Assembly: GCA_018383195.1 (NCBI GenBank)
Contig: JAGZOP010000014.1
Location: 1 to 54,711, forward strand
Origin: Clostridiaceae bacterium
GTDB lineage: Bacteria > Bacillota > Clostridia > Oscillospirales > Butyricicoccaceae
Reading direction: 5' to 3'
Length of the DNA stretch: 54,711 nt
The position numbers were made by a program, and so were the translations under genes. The notes under the pieces were generated by a model. That model was not told the DNA's origin and did no database searches. It was given only the letters and a program-made list of their open reading frames with translations. Numbering within the stretch: the stretch's first letter is position 1; each line of letters opens with the position of its first letter. Positions 32,265-40,744 of this stretch are shown here, piece by piece.

Positions 32265-32716
32265 TCGGTTTCCTGTTCCATGCTGCGGCTCACAGAGCCG
32301 AGAATGCCGTTTACAAACGCACCGGTTTCTTCGGTCTCATATGTTTTCGCCAGCTCTACAGCTTCATTGATTGCAGCGCCCACCGGAACATCGTCAACGT
32401 ATTTCATCTCATACAGTGCAAGGCGCAGAACCGCCATTGTCATGCGGGAAATTCGGCTCATACTCCATCCATGCGCATTCTGCTCAATCAGCTCATCCAG
32501 TTCCTTGAGATGCTCGGCAACTCCTTTCACCACAGAAACGATATAAGAAGTCTGCTGATTGGAAAGCTTTCCGGCATAAACAGCGATTTCACCGCTGATC
32601 GAATCCATAATTGCCGCATCTAAGCGGTCGGTTAAAATCTCGTCCGCTTCAAATTCGCGGAATCCCATTTCAAATACTAAATGGAGCGCGATCTCTCTGG
32701 CTTTTTTTCTGCTCAT
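32261..32716 (-). CDS. nusB: Transcription antitermination factor NusB
   Basis: 151-residue all-helical protein that binds boxA RNA with S10 (NusE) in rRNA antitermination. MSRKKAREIALHLVFEMGF, RISRMTMAVLRLALYEM and VPVGAAINEAVELAKTY are family hallmarks. It is preceded by GGAGGAA and a promoter at 32773. The gene heads the nusB-tsaD paralogue-xseA-xseB-ispA operon, all with tiny gaps or overlaps. Confidence 0.96.
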   Translation of the reverse strand: MSRKKAREIALHLVFEMGFREFEADEILTDRLDAAIMDSISGEIAVYAGKLSNQQTSYIVSVVKGVAEHLKELDELIEQNAHGWSMSRISRMTMAVLRLALYEMKYVDDVPVGAAINEAVELAKTYETEETGAFVNGILGSVSRSMEQETE

Positions 32717-32772
32717 CGTGTTCCTCCAAGATTATTATATTTTTTAAGTAAAAGCAGTTTTCGTAATAATTT

Positions 32773-32801
32773 ATTTTACACTTTTTTTCACGCAAGCGCA
32801 A
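32773..32801 (-). promoter_or_regulatory. Probable promoter of the nusB operon
   Basis: Minus strand TTGCGC (32801-32796), 17 nt, TAAAAT (32778-32773). Confidence 0.5.
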
Positions 32802-32829
32802 GGGAACGAATAAAGAATTGCGAAACATT

Positions 32830-32867
32830 ATAAAACGCGAAGAAGTTTATGCTCCTCCGCGTTTTAT
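32830..32867 (-). terminator. Hairpin after the Asp23 gene
   Basis: ATAAAACGCG / CGCGTTTTAT stem, 10 bp, with a weak T-tract on the minus strand. Confidence 0.65.
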
Positions 32868-32876
32868 TCATACAGG

Positions 32877-33296
32877 TTATTCCTTTTCCGGTGTTTCAGA
32901 TGTCGGTAGAACAGCAGTTTCCTCCGGCGCATCAAACATAACGCCGCCTACATAAATATTCACGCACGATGTTTTGAGACCCGTCATCGCTTCAATGGAA
33001 GAACGTACAGATTCCTGCACATTTTTTGCAATTTCGCAAATACTATATCCATATTTTGCAAGATAGCAAATTTCCACTTCTACCGTATCATCTTCCCCGA
33101 GAACAACATGAACCCCTTTGGAAAGATTCTTCTTTCCGAGAAAGCTTGCAATATCTTTCGTGAAACTGGAATACAAACCGCTAACGCCTTCTGTTTCAGA
33201 TGCAGCTAACGCAGCAATGGACGCAACGACATCTTCTGAAATCTTAATCGCGCCCTGATCGCCCGCAGTTGTCCAGTAATCCTTGTGATCAGCCAT
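32877..33296 (-). CDS. Asp23/Gls24 family protein (YqhY-like)
   Basis: 139 residues: IKISEDVVASIAALAASETEGV followed by GVHVVLGEDDTVEVEICYLAKYG (adjacent family blocks, given separately), VQESVRSSIEAMTGL and VNIYVGGVMF. Asp23 proteins are cytoplasmic, often membrane-associated, and linked to cell-envelope homeostasis; YqhY in Bacillus has been tied to acetyl-CoA carboxylase control, but accBC are absent here. ATG 33296 follows AAGGAGC. It has its own promoter at 33406. Confidence 0.92.
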   Translation of the reverse strand: MADHKDYWTTAGDQGAIKISEDVVASIAALAASETEGVSGLYSSFTKDIASFLGKKNLSKGVHVVLGEDDTVEVEICYLAKYGYSICEIAKNVQESVRSSIEAMTGLKTSCVNIYVGGVMFDAPEETAVLPTSETPEKE

Positions 33297-33405
33297 ATTT
33301 AACGCTCCTTTTCTAGATGATTGCCGCGGCAGTGTCTGTGCTGCGGAAAGCAACCGTAATATACTGTTTGAAAGATTTCTTTCATAGCAGCATACTTATG
33401 GGATC

Positions 33406-33435
33406 ATTATATCACAGTATCAGTTAAAAAGCCAA
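33406..33435 (-). promoter_or_regulatory. Promoter of the Asp23 gene
   Basis: Minus strand TTGGCT (33435-33430), 18 nt, TATAAT (33411-33406). Confidence 0.6.
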
Positions 33436-33468
33436 GGTCTAATCACAATTGTCTGCAAGCAATCTTTT

Positions 33469-34035
33469 TCATCCTGCTTCAACAATTTTAATCTGATTTG
33501 CGGTGAGTGCACTTTCTGCAACGACAATATCCCGAATTTTAGAGGCATCGGCTTCAGTAAACCCAGCTGCCGGCGGTGCAATGATGACATTGACGCTTTC
33601 TTCGCCTAAAAATACAACTGCATCCTGGTATCCTTTGGCTTTGATAAGACTTTCAATGCGCGCCTCTGTGACAGAATCTTCTGCAAGTTGGGATATCTGT
33701 GCATTTGCAAGTTCCCTGCCCTTTTCGTCAGTTTCCTTGTCTTCCAATGTATCTTTCAAAATACTGATTGCTTCGTCTCTTGCCTTTTCTCTTGAAAGGC
33801 GGGACTGTGCAAAATAATCCTTTGCCGAAACAGCATCGGCTTTCGTACCGGAACTCGAAGATGCTTCTTCCCCCACCTTTTCTTTTTCCGGTAAATCCTT
33901 TTCTTTTTGCTCTACCTGTCCGGCAACCAGCAGATCGTCCGGCGTACTGACATAGCTCCAATTCAAATACACGGCAACGCCGAGCATCAATGCAATAATG
34001 CCATATACTGCACCACGTTTTTTCATTTTAGCCAT
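33469..34035 (-). CDS. spoIIIAH: Stage III sporulation protein AH
   Basis: 188 residues: one membrane segment (about 9-26), a charged Glu/Lys/Ser linker (40-75) and an extracellular ring-building domain at about 85-188 (SREKARDEAISILKDTLED, IESLIKAKGYQDAVVFLGEE, IRDIVVAESALTANQIKIVE). From the mother cell, AH reaches SpoIIQ of the forespore to build the channel or feeding tube. ATG 34035 or 34038 follows GAGGAGG. Confidence 0.95.
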   Translation of the reverse strand: MAKMKKRGAVYGIIALMLGVAVYLNWSYVSTPDDLLVAGQVEQKEKDLPEKEKVGEEASSSSGTKADAVSAKDYFAQSRLSREKARDEAISILKDTLEDKETDEKGRELANAQISQLAEDSVTEARIESLIKAKGYQDAVVFLGEESVNVIIAPPAAGFTEADASKIRDIVVAESALTANQIKIVEAG

Positions 34036-34057
34036 CATAATTCCTCCTCTGTCATTG

Positions 34058-34600
34058 TTACTGCATTTTGAGAACCGAAATCTTGTCCATGCTGAGACCA
34101 CATGCGGTGGAAACTGCTTCCGTAATCGCAAGACGAACTGTGGTTTGATCCCCCCCTTCGCATAAAATGACTGCCCCACGGAAGGTCGGACACACGCTCT
34201 TAATCTGCACCGGCTGTTCTCCATAATTTCCGTCGGATAATATGGTCAAATTATTTTCATAAGAACTGTTCTCGGTACCGGCGCTGCTTCTGCGAATATC
34301 GGATGCATATACGACCTCTTCGGTATCTTCCAGAGCCAGCAGCAATTCTACCTGACCGGCTCCTTCAATCAAGGATAATTTATTTTGCAAATCTGTTTCG
34401 AATGCTTCAATGTTAAAATTTTGAAGTTTTCCCGAAGATAGCTGCGTTTTTTCTTCTCCCGGCTCTGCCTCAGACCGGTTATGGGGAGTACCAAGGTAAA
34501 GTAAAATCAGCCCTGCCAGGAAAATCAAGAGCGGGTATCTGAATTTTTGAATCCATGGACCGACGTGTGCGGCATAAGCCTGTAACTTAGTCTTCCACAT
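34058..34600 (-). CDS. spoIIIAG: Stage III sporulation protein AG
   Basis: 180 residues: membrane segment at about 22-40, then the ring-building domain (LIEGAGQVELLLALEDTEE, VQIKSVCPTFRGAVILCEGGD, ITEAVSTACGL). AG forms a large ring in the intermembrane space of the engulfing cell. It overlaps spoIIIAF by 14 nt. Confidence 0.95.
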   Translation of the reverse strand: MWKTKLQAYAAHVGPWIQKFRYPLLIFLAGLILLYLGTPHNRSEAEPGEEKTQLSSGKLQNFNIEAFETDLQNKLSLIEGAGQVELLLALEDTEEVVYASDIRRSSAGTENSSYENNLTILSDGNYGEQPVQIKSVCPTFRGAVILCEGGDQTTVRLAITEAVSTACGLSMDKISVLKMQ

Positions 34601-35072
34601 ACCGTAAATCCTCCTGTGATATTCCGCATTCCTTTAATATCATTTCTTGCAGCCAACGACGATCTTCGTCTGTCAAAGTTCCCTGGATGGTTGCATTCCG
34701 GATCGATACCGTTTGATCTTCTCCAACAGTTGTGTGAATTTCGATATCGCATGGTATATCGCGTTCTTTTGCCTTTCGCATGAAATAAGCCTGAATTTCC
34801 TGCGCAGCCGTCTGCTCTATCGCACATTTCTGTTGCTTTTGTGCCTGCGTTACATGTTGTGCAATCGCATCGGTATTTTGGTGCACCCAACGAGGTATAA
34901 GATTCACTTGAGCCTTTGAAATAGGATAAAGAAGCGCAAGGATAACCATGATACCGGCTCCAAGACGAACGGTTTCTTTTAGCGCTCCCGTGTGAATCAG
35001 TGTCATTGCAATGCCTCCAAAAAGAGCGGCTGCTGAAACACCTAAAATAATAGATTTTAAAAGATCTGTCAT
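34587..35072 (-). CDS. spoIIIAF: Stage III sporulation protein AF
   Basis: 161 residues: two membrane helices within 1-55, then a soluble domain after IEQTAAQEIQAYFMRKAKERD ending in LKECGISQEDLRYVED. AF also carries a ring-type domain and is part of the basal secretion-like platform in the mother-cell membrane. It overlaps AE by 4 nt. Confidence 0.93.
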   Translation of the reverse strand: MTDLLKSIILGVSAAALFGGIAMTLIHTGALKETVRLGAGIMVILALLYPISKAQVNLIPRWVHQNTDAIAQHVTQAQKQQKCAIEQTAAQEIQAYFMRKAKERDIPCDIEIHTTVGEDQTVSIRNATIQGTLTDEDRRWLQEMILKECGISQEDLRYVED

Positions 35073-36172
35073 ATTGGTTTTACCATCATAATTGAAAATA
35101 CCAGTTCAAAAAACAGAACGGCGCTGCATGTGCCGATCATTCCAAGCATGAGTCCAAAACTATCGCTCAATCCTGCCATGAGTTTTTCCAGCGATCCGCT
35201 GCAAATCGGCGAAATTGCCGCTGTACCGGTTTTAAATAGCAGATAGTTTATGCCAACTTGTAAAAAAGGAGCAGCGCAAATCGCCAGAACGCCGAGCATT
35301 CCAAAGATGCCAATCGTATTTTTAATTGCAGTCATACCGGCAAGCATAGATTCTGTGGCATCAGAAATAATTCCGCCAACCACCGGAACCGAACCGGATA
35401 ATGCAAACTTGGCAGTTTTCAGCGTAACTGCATCCACACTGCCGCTGAGCGCACCGGATATAGATAAGTATGCGATGAAGATGGTGAGTATGAATTTGAG
35501 GCTTCCGGTTGTTAGCCATTTGACAAAACCTGCCAATCCGCCAAGAATATCATTCCCCAGTGCAGCATTGACTGTAATGATTGCAATATATGCGCAGACC
35601 GCAGGCACCAGTAAACTGGTGATAAACCGGATTAGGAGATCCAGCGCGAGCATCGTCGCAGCCTGCGTTGCCGTTGCAGCTGCCGGAGTTCCGGAGGCGG
35701 TCATGGCGCCTGCCATAACCGGTAAAAGAGTTGTAGAAAATACCGAAGTCTGTTCCAGCGTCTTAATGCAGAGTGCAAGCATGCCGCGCAGATCATGGAG
35801 CAGAATTCCGGTCATCCCCAGTGCACCTGCCATGGTCGTAACGGGAAGCTCGCTTCCGCCTGCAGCTCCGCGCAAACCGTTCAGCACACCAATCATCACA
35901 GCAATGAGCAGCATTTTTGTCAGGCTCCTCATTGCGCTTGCGATAAAGCGATGCGTATCAAGCCTTTGCAGCATCTGTGTGATTGCAGTATCCCAGTGAT
36001 CGGCGGCCTGCTCGGGCGCAATCCCCTGCATCAAATCCCGGGCTTCCTCGGGCAAAGACCAAAACAGTTCTTGCGAACTTGTGTCAATCTGTACATGTTC
36101 CTCAGCTGCCTGTGCACGAAAAAGGCACAGCAAAACTGCAATTATGAGCATGAAGATTCGTTTTCGGTTCAT
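35069..36172 (-). CDS. spoIIIAE: Stage III sporulation protein AE
   Basis: 367 residues: a signal-peptide-like N-terminus (cut near AQA), a short periplasmic stretch with FWSLPEEARDLMQGI, and about seven membrane helices with the conserved SGSVPVVGGIISDATESML. It is the largest membrane part of the SpoIIIA-SpoIIQ complex and needs cleavage of its signal in Bacillus. Confidence 0.95.
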   Translation of the reverse strand: MNRKRIFMLIIAVLLCLFRAQAAEEHVQIDTSSQELFWSLPEEARDLMQGIAPEQAADHWDTAITQMLQRLDTHRFIASAMRSLTKMLLIAVMIGVLNGLRGAAGGSELPVTTMAGALGMTGILLHDLRGMLALCIKTLEQTSVFSTTLLPVMAGAMTASGTPAAATATQAATMLALDLLIRFITSLLVPAVCAYIAIITVNAALGNDILGGLAGFVKWLTTGSLKFILTIFIAYLSISGALSGSVDAVTLKTAKFALSGSVPVVGGIISDATESMLAGMTAIKNTIGIFGMLGVLAICAAPFLQVGINYLLFKTGTAAISPICSGSLEKLMAGLSDSFGLMLGMIGTCSAVLFFELVFSIMMVKPI

Positions 36173-36182
36173 ATTGCATCTC

Positions 36183-36569
36183 CTATTTCAACAAATCTCC
36201 AATCAAAGACAGTAATTGATCAAACAATGGCAAGCATGCAGCAAGCGCAGCAACACTTCCGAAGATGTCCAGTTTTACAGCAAGTGCCTGCTGTCCGGCA
36301 TCCTTGCAAAGCGCACCCGCAACACGCACGACCGCTGCAATTCCGACAGCTTTTGCGACAGGCAGATAAATTTGTTTTGATATTCCCGAAATATCCGCTA
36401 TGCTTTTCAGCTTTCCTGCAAACTCGCCAAAAATCTGCACCGTTACGCCCAAAATGCAAATTCCGGCAGCCATTGCGGTGAACAGAGCAAAAACCGGTTG
36501 ATATTGTTTGATTGTCAGTGTAAGGACTGCTGCGGTAAGCGCAAGTCCAACCCAAGGGAAAATATCCAT
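36183..36569 (-). CDS. spoIIIAD: Stage III sporulation protein AD
   Basis: 128-residue membrane protein with four hydrophobic segments: VGLALTAAVLTLTIKQYQP, KAVGIAAVVRVAGALCKDAG, then ALAACLPLFDQLLSLI. It is a membrane platform component, starting 2 nt after the spoIIIAC stop. Confidence 0.95.
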   Translation of the reverse strand: MDIFPWVGLALTAAVLTLTIKQYQPVFALFTAMAAGICILGVTVQIFGEFAGKLKSIADISGISKQIYLPVAKAVGIAAVVRVAGALCKDAGQQALAVKLDIFGSVAALAACLPLFDQLLSLIGDLLK

Positions 36570-36571
36570 AT

Positions 36572-36775
36572 TCAGAACCCAAAGACAGATTTCATCATGC
36601 TGAACAGATTTCCAATTTCCTGAACCAAAATCATCATCACGACAACCAGGCCAGCCAGTGTTGTCATCAGTGCCTGTTCCTCGCGTCCGGAGCGAATCAA
36701 AAGCTGATTAAATACTGCAACCAGAATCCCGATGGCTGCAATCTTAAAAATCAAGTCAATTTGCATTTGCAGCAC
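36572..36775 (-). CDS. spoIIIAC: Stage III sporulation protein AC
   Basis: 67 residues, two membrane segments: DLIFKIAAIGILVAVFNQLL, then QALMTTLAGLVVVMMIL. Length and sequence are typical. It starts 1 nt after the spoIIIAB stop. Confidence 0.95.
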   Translation of the reverse strand: MLQMQIDLIFKIAAIGILVAVFNQLLIRSGREEQALMTTLAGLVVVMMILVQEIGNLFSMMKSVFGF

Positions 36776-36776
36776 C

Positions 36777-37298
36777 TCACAGCATCATGAGCACGGTTAC
36801 AATTCCGGCGGCAATGCCGCATGTACGATATATACTTCCTTTGGTTTTCAGCTCGCCACAGACATGCACGCGAATCGCTTCCAATCGTGCACGCGTCTGC
36901 TGCAAGCCGAATAGCTGCTGCTCTGCCTGATAGCGCCCCAGATAAAGCGCCGCATCGCGCAGAACCGCAACCTCATCCCCCTCAAGCCCCAGTTCTTCTG
37001 CCATATCGCGCGCAGTGGTCTGCCATCGATAAGAAAAAGAAAGCCCATCTTCCTGACGGATGCGCCGATCCATTTCGGCAAAAAAGCGCCGGCTGTCCGC
37101 ACCACCCTCTTGCGTGAGCCTGTAAATCATTTCTGGAAGCGGCGTTTGCCGTTCACTGAGTTCAGCCGCAATGAAATCAATCGCCTGAACGAGTTGCGCA
37201 AGTACATTGGCTCTTCGGAGCATCCGCTGCCTTGCGGATAACCCAAGCGCCGTAGATGCTCCGATTACCAAAATACTGCCGATCAACCTAAGCATCAA
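36777..37298 (-). CDS. spoIIIAB: Stage III sporulation protein AB
   Basis: 173 residues: membrane helices at each end and a helical middle resembling type II secretion GspF-like proteins (LAQLVQAIDFIAAELSERQTP, FSYRWQTTARDMAEELGLE). It overlaps the spoIIIAA end by 11 nt. Confidence 0.94.
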   Translation of the reverse strand: MMLRLIGSILVIGASTALGLSARQRMLRRANVLAQLVQAIDFIAAELSERQTPLPEMIYRLTQEGGADSRRFFAEMDRRIRQEDGLSFSYRWQTTARDMAEELGLEGDEVAVLRDAALYLGRYQAEQQLFGLQQTRARLEAIRVHVCGELKTKGSIYRTCGIAAGIVTVLMML

Positions 37299-38205
37299 AA
37301 TTCCTCCCTTTCTGTACGGTCTGACATATGTATTGCCGCACGCCGTTCGCTTTTCTAATCGTCACTGTTTCCTCAAAAACTTGAAGCGCCAACAAGGATT
37401 GATAGAGCGGCCGATGATATAGGTCTGTGATATCTGCGGCATGTGCGGTGGCAAGCACGGAAACGCCGCAATGCCCGGCATATGCAATCGCCTCCACATC
37501 CTGCGGCGAAGTCACTTCGTCTAAAGCAATCACCATTGGAGACATGGTTTTCAACAGAAGCATTGCGCCCTGCGCCTTTGGGCATCCGTCCATAACATCC
37601 GTCTGTTCCCCGATCTCGAATTGAGGAATGCCGTCTTTCATTGCCGCCAGTTCCCCGCGTTCATCCGCAACCGCAACACGGATGCCTTGTCCGGATATTT
37701 GACGGATCAAATCTCTGAGCAATGTGGTTTTTCCGAATCCGGGCGGCGAAAGAATCAGTGTATTTTTCACCGAGCCCTGTGTGAGTACCTGCCGGAGTAC
37801 CGGCGCTGCGCTCCCCAATGACTGGCAGGCAATGCGCAGGTTTAAGGAAGATATGGTGCGAATCCCTGTAATCATCTGCCTGCCTACAACCGCTGTTCCG
37901 CATATCCCGAGACGATGCCCACCGGAGAGCGGGAGATACCCCTGCGCGAGCGTTTCTCCATAGCTATGTACGGAATATCTTGCCGCACGGCTTACGGTTT
38001 CACGCAGATCCTCTATGCTGATTCGGATCCCCGGGATCTGCTGCTCACAACCATCCAGAACAGCAGAAATTGTATGTCCTGCACGCAGATGCAGTTCTTC
38101 GCAAGCTTCCTTTTGCCAGTCCGGGATGTTCAGCGCGGCATTTTGCAGGCGCGGCGGCAGGCAGGATACTGCATCTGTAAAACATTGTATTTTGGATTCC
38201 TTCAT
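37288..38205 (-). CDS. spoIIIAA: Stage III sporulation protein AA (ATPase)
   Basis: 305 residues, a secretion-type AAA ATPase that powers the SpoIIIA complex. Walker A SPPGFGKTTLLRDL near 150, ADERGELAAM near 180, and the Walker B block VIALDEVTSPQDVEAI near 226. ATG 38205 is preferred because GGTGA lies upstream at usual spacing; ATG 38211 is too close. The open frame above it reaches into the aroF leader and is not coding. Confidence 0.95.
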   Translation of the reverse strand: MKESKIQCFTDAVSCLPPRLQNAALNIPDWQKEACEELHLRAGHTISAVLDGCEQQIPGIRISIEDLRETVSRAARYSVHSYGETLAQGYLPLSGGHRLGICGTAVVGRQMITGIRTISSLNLRIACQSLGSAAPVLRQVLTQGSVKNTLILSPPGFGKTTLLRDLIRQISGQGIRVAVADERGELAAMKDGIPQFEIGEQTDVMDGCPKAQGAMLLLKTMSPMVIALDEVTSPQDVEAIAYAGHCGVSVLATAHAADITDLYHRPLYQSLLALQVFEETVTIRKANGVRQYICQTVQKGRNFDA

Positions 38206-38221
38206 TTTCATCACCTGCCTT

Positions 38222-38251
38222 ATCTTATGAGAATCAGACAAGCTATATGAC
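38222..38251 (-). promoter_or_regulatory. Sigma-E-like promoter of the spoIIIA operon
   Basis: Minus strand GTCATATA (38251-38244), 14 nt, CATAAGAT (38229-38222), close to the Bacillus sigma-E consensus in both boxes and spacing. It lies 17 nt upstream of the spoIIIAA start. Confidence 0.8.
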
Positions 38252-38272
38252 CAGATTTTTTTGTCGAATCCC

Positions 38273-38301
38273 TTGACAAAGGTGATTTCGGTTTGTATAA
38301 T
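38273..38301 (+). promoter_or_regulatory. Sigma-A promoter of the aro operon
   Basis: TTGACA (38273-38278), 17 nt, TATAAT (38296-38301): consensus in both boxes. It diverges from the sigma-E-like promoter 22 nt to the left. Confidence 0.92.
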
Positions 38302-38309
38302 ACATACAT

Positions 38310-38585
38310 ATATTGCAAATGCGATGAAAGAGGAAGTAGTCAATCCATCAGCGACTTTCAGGGAGCATCCGTCTCGACTGCAAGCGGGTGCAGACGCTGG
38401 ATTCATGAAGTTCCCTCTTGAGCTGTAAAGCTGAAACCCTTTGTGCAGTAGGCTTTGCCGGATTCCTTCCGTTATCGGGATACGATATGTCTGTATCGGA
38501 ATTAAAGTGCGGCGTAATGCCGAATACGGGTGGTACCGCGGAAGTGTTTGTCTTTCGTCCCTTTTGAGGACGGAGGACTTTTTTT
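38310..38585 (+). promoter_or_regulatory. T-box leader of the aro operon, probable phenylalanine specifier (UUC)
   Basis: The T-box sequence GGGTGGTACCGCGG at 38528-38541 is followed by a terminator stem (38550-38578, several G-U pairs) and seven T. Stem I has base GAGGAA / TTCC(C)TC and an upper stem AATCCA.. / ..TGGATT; the loop strands hold AAGTAG and CATGAAGTTCC. TTC at 38411-38413 fits a Phe specifier, as does another TTC at 38402-38404, so the exact triplet is uncertain. It would couple chorismate and phenylalanine synthesis to uncharged tRNA-Phe. Confidence 0.88.
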
Positions 38586-38653
38586 ATACCAGAATCCTGC
38601 GTAAACTGCGTATTTTACACACTACTCACACTTTTGTAAAGGAGATCTATGGT

Positions 38654-39673
38654 ATGATTATTGTAATGAAGAATGGCGCAACAGAAGACCACATTGCCGA
38701 GCTTTCCAGCTGGCTGACCGGGCGGTTCGGGATTCATGTAAACCCCATCTACGGCACAGGTACAACGGTTCTGGCCTTGATTGGCGATACAGCATCTGTG
38801 GATAAAGATGCGCTGCTGCGTGATGAGTATGTTGAACGGATTACCAAGGTGCAGGAACCTTTTAAGCTGGCAAACCGCAAGATGCATCCGCAGGATACCG
38901 TAGTCGAAATTGGCAAAGGTGTCGCTGTCGGCGGCAAAAAAATTGTTGTCATGGCTGGACCGTGTTCCGTGGAAAGCGAGGAACAGATTATTGACGTTGC
39001 CAAGCATGTCAAGGCGCAGGGCGCCAGTGTACTGCGCGGCGGCGCATGGAAGCCGCGTTCCTCCCCGTACTCTTTCCAGGGTTTGAAAGCTGAGGGTCTG
39101 GAGCTTCTGCACAAAGCGCATGAAGCAACCGGATTGCCGGTTGTCACCGAAATCACAAACCCGGCGCATATCGAGCTCTTCATGGAAAAATGCGATTGTT
39201 TTCAGGTCGGCGCGCGCAATATGCAGAACTTCGAACTTCTGAAGGAACTCGGTCAGACCGACAAGCCGGTTTTGCTGAAACGCGGTTTTGCCAACACCAT
39301 TGAAGAATTCCTGATGTCTGCCGAGTATCTGATGGCGGGCGGCAATGAAAACGTCATTCTGTGCGAGCGCGGAATTCGTACCTATGAAACTTACACCCGC
39401 AACACACTCGATATCTCAGCGGTTCCTGTACTCAAGCGAATCAGTCATCTTCCGGTTATTGTAGATCCCAGCCATGCGGGAGGCATCTATTGGATGGTTG
39501 CACCGCTTGCACGTGCTGCGATTGCGGCTGGTGCAGATGGTCTGATGATCGAAGTGCATAACGATCCTGCGCATGCGCTTTCTGACGGCGCGCAATCGCT
39601 GACTTATGAATCCTTTGAAGAGACTATGGATTCTTTGCGTGGAATCGCAAACGCAGTCAACCGAGAGATTTAA
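38654..39673 (+). CDS. aroF: 3-deoxy-7-phosphoheptulonate (DAHP) synthase
   Basis: 339 residues, type I-beta: an N-terminal ferredoxin-like regulatory domain at about 1-70 (MIIVMKNGATEDHIAELSSW) and a TIM barrel with VMAGPCSVESEEQI near 97, LRGGAWKPRSSPYSFQG near 128, QVGARNMQNFELL and VIVDPSHAGG near 271. It condenses PEP and erythrose-4-phosphate, the first step to chorismate. ATG 38654 lies 9 nt after AAGGAG. The N-terminal domain in this class often mediates feedback inhibition, adding to T-box control. Confidence 0.96.
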   Translation: MIIVMKNGATEDHIAELSSWLTGRFGIHVNPIYGTGTTVLALIGDTASVDKDALLRDEYVERITKVQEPFKLANRKMHPQDTVVEIGKGVAVGGKKIVVMAGPCSVESEEQIIDVAKHVKAQGASVLRGGAWKPRSSPYSFQGLKAEGLELLHKAHEATGLPVVTEITNPAHIELFMEKCDCFQVGARNMQNFELLKELGQTDKPVLLKRGFANTIEEFLMSAEYLMAGGNENVILCERGIRTYETYTRNTLDISAVPVLKRISHLPVIVDPSHAGGIYWMVAPLARAAIAAGADGLMIEVHNDPAHALSDGAQSLTYESFEETMDSLRGIANAVNREI

Positions 39674-39687
39674 AAGGAGTTATCGTC

Positions 39688-40734
39688 ATGATAAAACAAT
39701 TGACGCTCACCGGATCTGCCGGAAAATCAGATATTTTAATTGGTACTGGTTTGCTCTCTCAGGTTGCTGTACAGTGTGCGCAATATTTTTCTCCAAGTCG
39801 GGTTCATATTGTAACCGATTCTACGGTTGCTCCGCTTTATCTTCAAAAAGTGCAGGATCAGTTTACTCTGCCGGTATCGGCATCCATAATTCCTGCCGGT
39901 GAGGAACACAAACGGCTGTCCACTGTAGAAACCCTGTATCACGATTTCCTGAAAAACGGGTTGACCCGCAAAGATCTGATTCTTGCGCTCGGCGGCGGTG
40001 TGACCGGCGATATTACCGGATTCGCGGCAGCAACTTTTCTGCGCGGCATCCCGCTCTGTCAAATTCCAACTACCCTGCTTGCGCAGGTCGATTCCTCCGT
40101 GGGCGGGAAAACCGCAGTCGATTTGCCGGAGGGCAAAAACCTAGTCGGTGCATTCTATCAGCCTCGGTTGGTCTTAATCGATCCCGAAGTTCTTTCCACA
40201 TTGCCGGAGCAGATTTTTGTAGATGGTATGGCTGAAGTTGTGAAATACGGCTGCATCAAAAACCGTGGTATTCTGGATATGGTTCGAATGCCGCGATATA
40301 AAGAACAGATCAGCGAAATCATTTATGAATGCGTTAAAATCAAGCGTGATGTTGTCGAGGTGGACGAACACGACACCGGGCTCCGTATGATTCTAAACTT
40401 TGGACATACCATTGGTCATGCAGTCGAAAAACTCGGGAATTATACTACATTTACTCATGGACAGGCAGTTGCAATCGGTATGGTTGCTGCAATGAAGCTA
40501 TCGCAGGCGCTTGGAGAAACGAATGACTTGGATTATTATTTGGCTTCTCTCTTAAAGGAAATTGGTTTGCCATCCGATTTGCCTTATGAGCAGGAACAAA
40601 TCTTCCATGCGCTGCTCTCAGATAAGAAAAAAATGGGCGATGCGATCAACTTCGTTTTCGTCCGCTCGCTTGGTCGCGCAGAGATTGAAAAGATTGATGT
40701 AGAGGTTCTGCATCAACTCATCCATAAAATTTAA
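39688..40734 (+). CDS. aroB: 3-dehydroquinate synthase
   Basis: 348 residues; second step, NAD-dependent cyclisation of DAHP with a bound divalent metal. ALGGGVTGDITGFAAATFLRG near 93-112 and LAQVDSSVGGKTAVD near 128 bind NAD; the metal ligands are Glu in MAEVVKYG and His in NFGHTIGHAVE and THGQAV. AAAGGAG precedes ATG 39688. Confidence 0.96.
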   Translation: MIKQLTLTGSAGKSDILIGTGLLSQVAVQCAQYFSPSRVHIVTDSTVAPLYLQKVQDQFTLPVSASIIPAGEEHKRLSTVETLYHDFLKNGLTRKDLILALGGGVTGDITGFAAATFLRGIPLCQIPTTLLAQVDSSVGGKTAVDLPEGKNLVGAFYQPRLVLIDPEVLSTLPEQIFVDGMAEVVKYGCIKNRGILDMVRMPRYKEQISEIIYECVKIKRDVVEVDEHDTGLRMILNFGHTIGHAVEKLGNYTTFTHGQAVAIGMVAAMKLSQALGETNDLDYYLASLLKEIGLPSDLPYEQEQIFHALLSDKKKMGDAINFVFVRSLGRAEIEKIDVEVLHQLIHKI

Positions 40735-40744
40735 GGAGGCACAT

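Noticed and set aside
38212..38406. N-terminal extension of spoIIIAA by about 65 residues
   Set aside because: It runs through the aro T-box leader and both divergent promoters; a proper ribosome site precedes ATG 38205.
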